Under the pieces are notes generated by a model. That model saw nothing but the letters and a program-made list of their open reading frames with translations, had not been told where the DNA came from and did no database searches. Shown here piece after piece: positions 63,516 through 64,000 of a DNA stretch of 64,000 nucleotides (position 1 is its first letter; every line of letters begins with the position of its first letter). The translations under genes were made by a program, and so were the position numbers. This stretch comes from M0027 sp021713415 (GTDB taxonomy: Bacteria > Pseudomonadota > Gammaproteobacteria > Francisellales > Francisellaceae), in assembly GCA_021713415.1 (NCBI GenBank), contig JAKJJQ010000003.1, forward strand, positions 1-64,000, in the 5' to 3' direction.

Positions 63516-64000
63516 TTAAATATCAGTTGCTATTGCTTGAGCTATAATCTTAACCATTTGTTGCATTGATTGGTCATAGCTACTAACATCTGGTTTCTCA
63601 GAAACTGCACGATTGGCTAGCACTGCTGCTATGGATGCAGCTTTTAAGCCAAAAGTTGAACAAATCGTTAAAAGTGATGCAGACTCCATCTCATAGTTTA
63701 AAACATTTAGTTTCTGCCACTCTTGCATAGATCCTTGAAAATGACGCCTGATATAACCTGAATAATTATCATAGCGCTCCTGTCCTGGATAAAATGTATC
63801 AGATGAAGCCGTAATACCTAAATGAATAACGATGCCTTGCTCTCTTGCACTTTTTGCCAATTTCATCGTTAAGTCAAAATCTGCAACAGCTGGATATTCA
63901 ATTGGTGCATAATGAACCGATGTGCCATCTAAACGCACAGAAGCTGTTGTTAAGATAATATCTCCTAACTTAACCTGTGGTTGGATTGCACCTGTTGTTC
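63516..64000 (-). CDS. udp: Uridine phosphorylase (partial, C-terminal part)
   Basis: The open frame continues past the right edge of the window; the GTG-like internal codon at 63938 is a Val, not a start. The visible 160 residues match the family: GAIQPQVKLGDIILTTASVR, SSDTFYPGQERYDNYSG and NYEMESASLLTI carry ribose- and phosphate-binding residues. The enzyme splits uridine to uracil and ribose-1-phosphate. The start is beyond the window. Confidence 0.92.
   Translation of the reverse strand, partial: TTGAIQPQVKLGDIILTTASVRLDGTSVHYAPIEYPAVADFDLTMKLAKSAREQGIVIHLGITASSDTFYPGQERYDNYSGYIRRHFQGSMQEWQKLNVLNYEMESASLLTICSTFGLKAASIAAVLANRAVSEKPDVSSYDQSMQQMVKIIAQAIATDI

Noticed and set aside
63516..63938. 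Truncated uridine phosphorylase
   Set aside because: The frame runs on past 63938 with family-conserved residues to the window edge; it is cut by the window, not broken.

Overview
This window comes from an AT-rich Gram-negative gammaproteobacterium. MurE carries the DNPR motif of meso-DAP ligases, and heptosyltransferase and O-antigen-ligase genes point to a full LPS. The housekeeping genes (rlmH, yaaA, dcd, dgt, dnaE, glnE, tag, waaF, cysQ) are gammaproteobacterial in type. A bifunctional NadM-Nudix enzyme, low GC and several effector-like orphan genes suggest a host-associated lineage of the Francisella/Piscirickettsia/Legionella kind. I cannot assign a genus. I see no rRNA, tRNA, insertion sequence or CRISPR array.

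Layout. 1-4.4 kb: the end of an unknown gene, a GAF protein, rpmE, then rlmH-yaaA, two orphan genes and nadM-nudix on the minus strand. 4.4-10.8 kb: a four-gene minus-strand export operon of a TolC-like lipoprotein, an HlyD adaptor, a GAF-HlyD adaptor and a PqqD-like/M50/HlyD membrane protein, with no ATPase. 10.8-15.7 kb: apbC-dcd (minus), then phaA-phaB (polyhydroxybutyrate type) and a FUSC protein (plus). 15.8-19.4 kb: two exported orphans and a bufferin/Hvf-type copper RiPP operon (precursor, DUF692 enzyme, DUF2063 partner). 19.4-27.6 kb: a rearranged cell-wall/division cluster transcribed murE-tusA-murF-trpB-trpA-rsmH-ftsL-ftsI. 27.6-33.8 kb: a LysR regulator and a Bcr/CflA-type MFS pump separated by a GC-rich, possibly structured region; then a eukaryote-like pyrF, a fatty-acid desaturase behind a perfect FNR-type palindrome, a DUF202 protein and ddl. 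33.8-36.2 kb: a T5orf172 (GIY-YIG-like) gene, a MITE-like inverted repeat, a thioesterase and an OspF/SpvC-like phosphothreonine-lyase gene. 36.3-47.5 kb: dgt, a small membrane protein, a cyclase-family gene, cysQ, dnaE, a DUF2807 protein, an Hsp70-family protein and a DJ-1/PfpI protein. 47.6-51.3 kb: a single-chain fusion of 2-oxoacid dehydrogenase E1alpha, E1beta, a lipoyl domain and ketoacyl-ACP synthase III, then a cold-shock gene. 51.4-61.0 kb: an orphan, an ART-like protein ending in a CaaX box, waaF, a zinc-finger protein, glnE, tag, and a 933-residue effector-like protein with a poly-serine tract. 61.0-64.0 kb: a second GT9 glycosyltransferase, an O-antigen ligase and a partial udp running off the end.

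The most striking content is a set of three scattered effector-like genes (OspF/SpvC-like, CaaX/ART-like, and the 933-aa protein). They share a near-identical ribosome-binding leader and all begin Met-Pro. Next are the E1-lipoyl-KASIII megafusion, the ATPase-less HlyD/M50/TolC export operon and the copper RiPP operon. Calls rest on motifs read by eye; no database search was possible.
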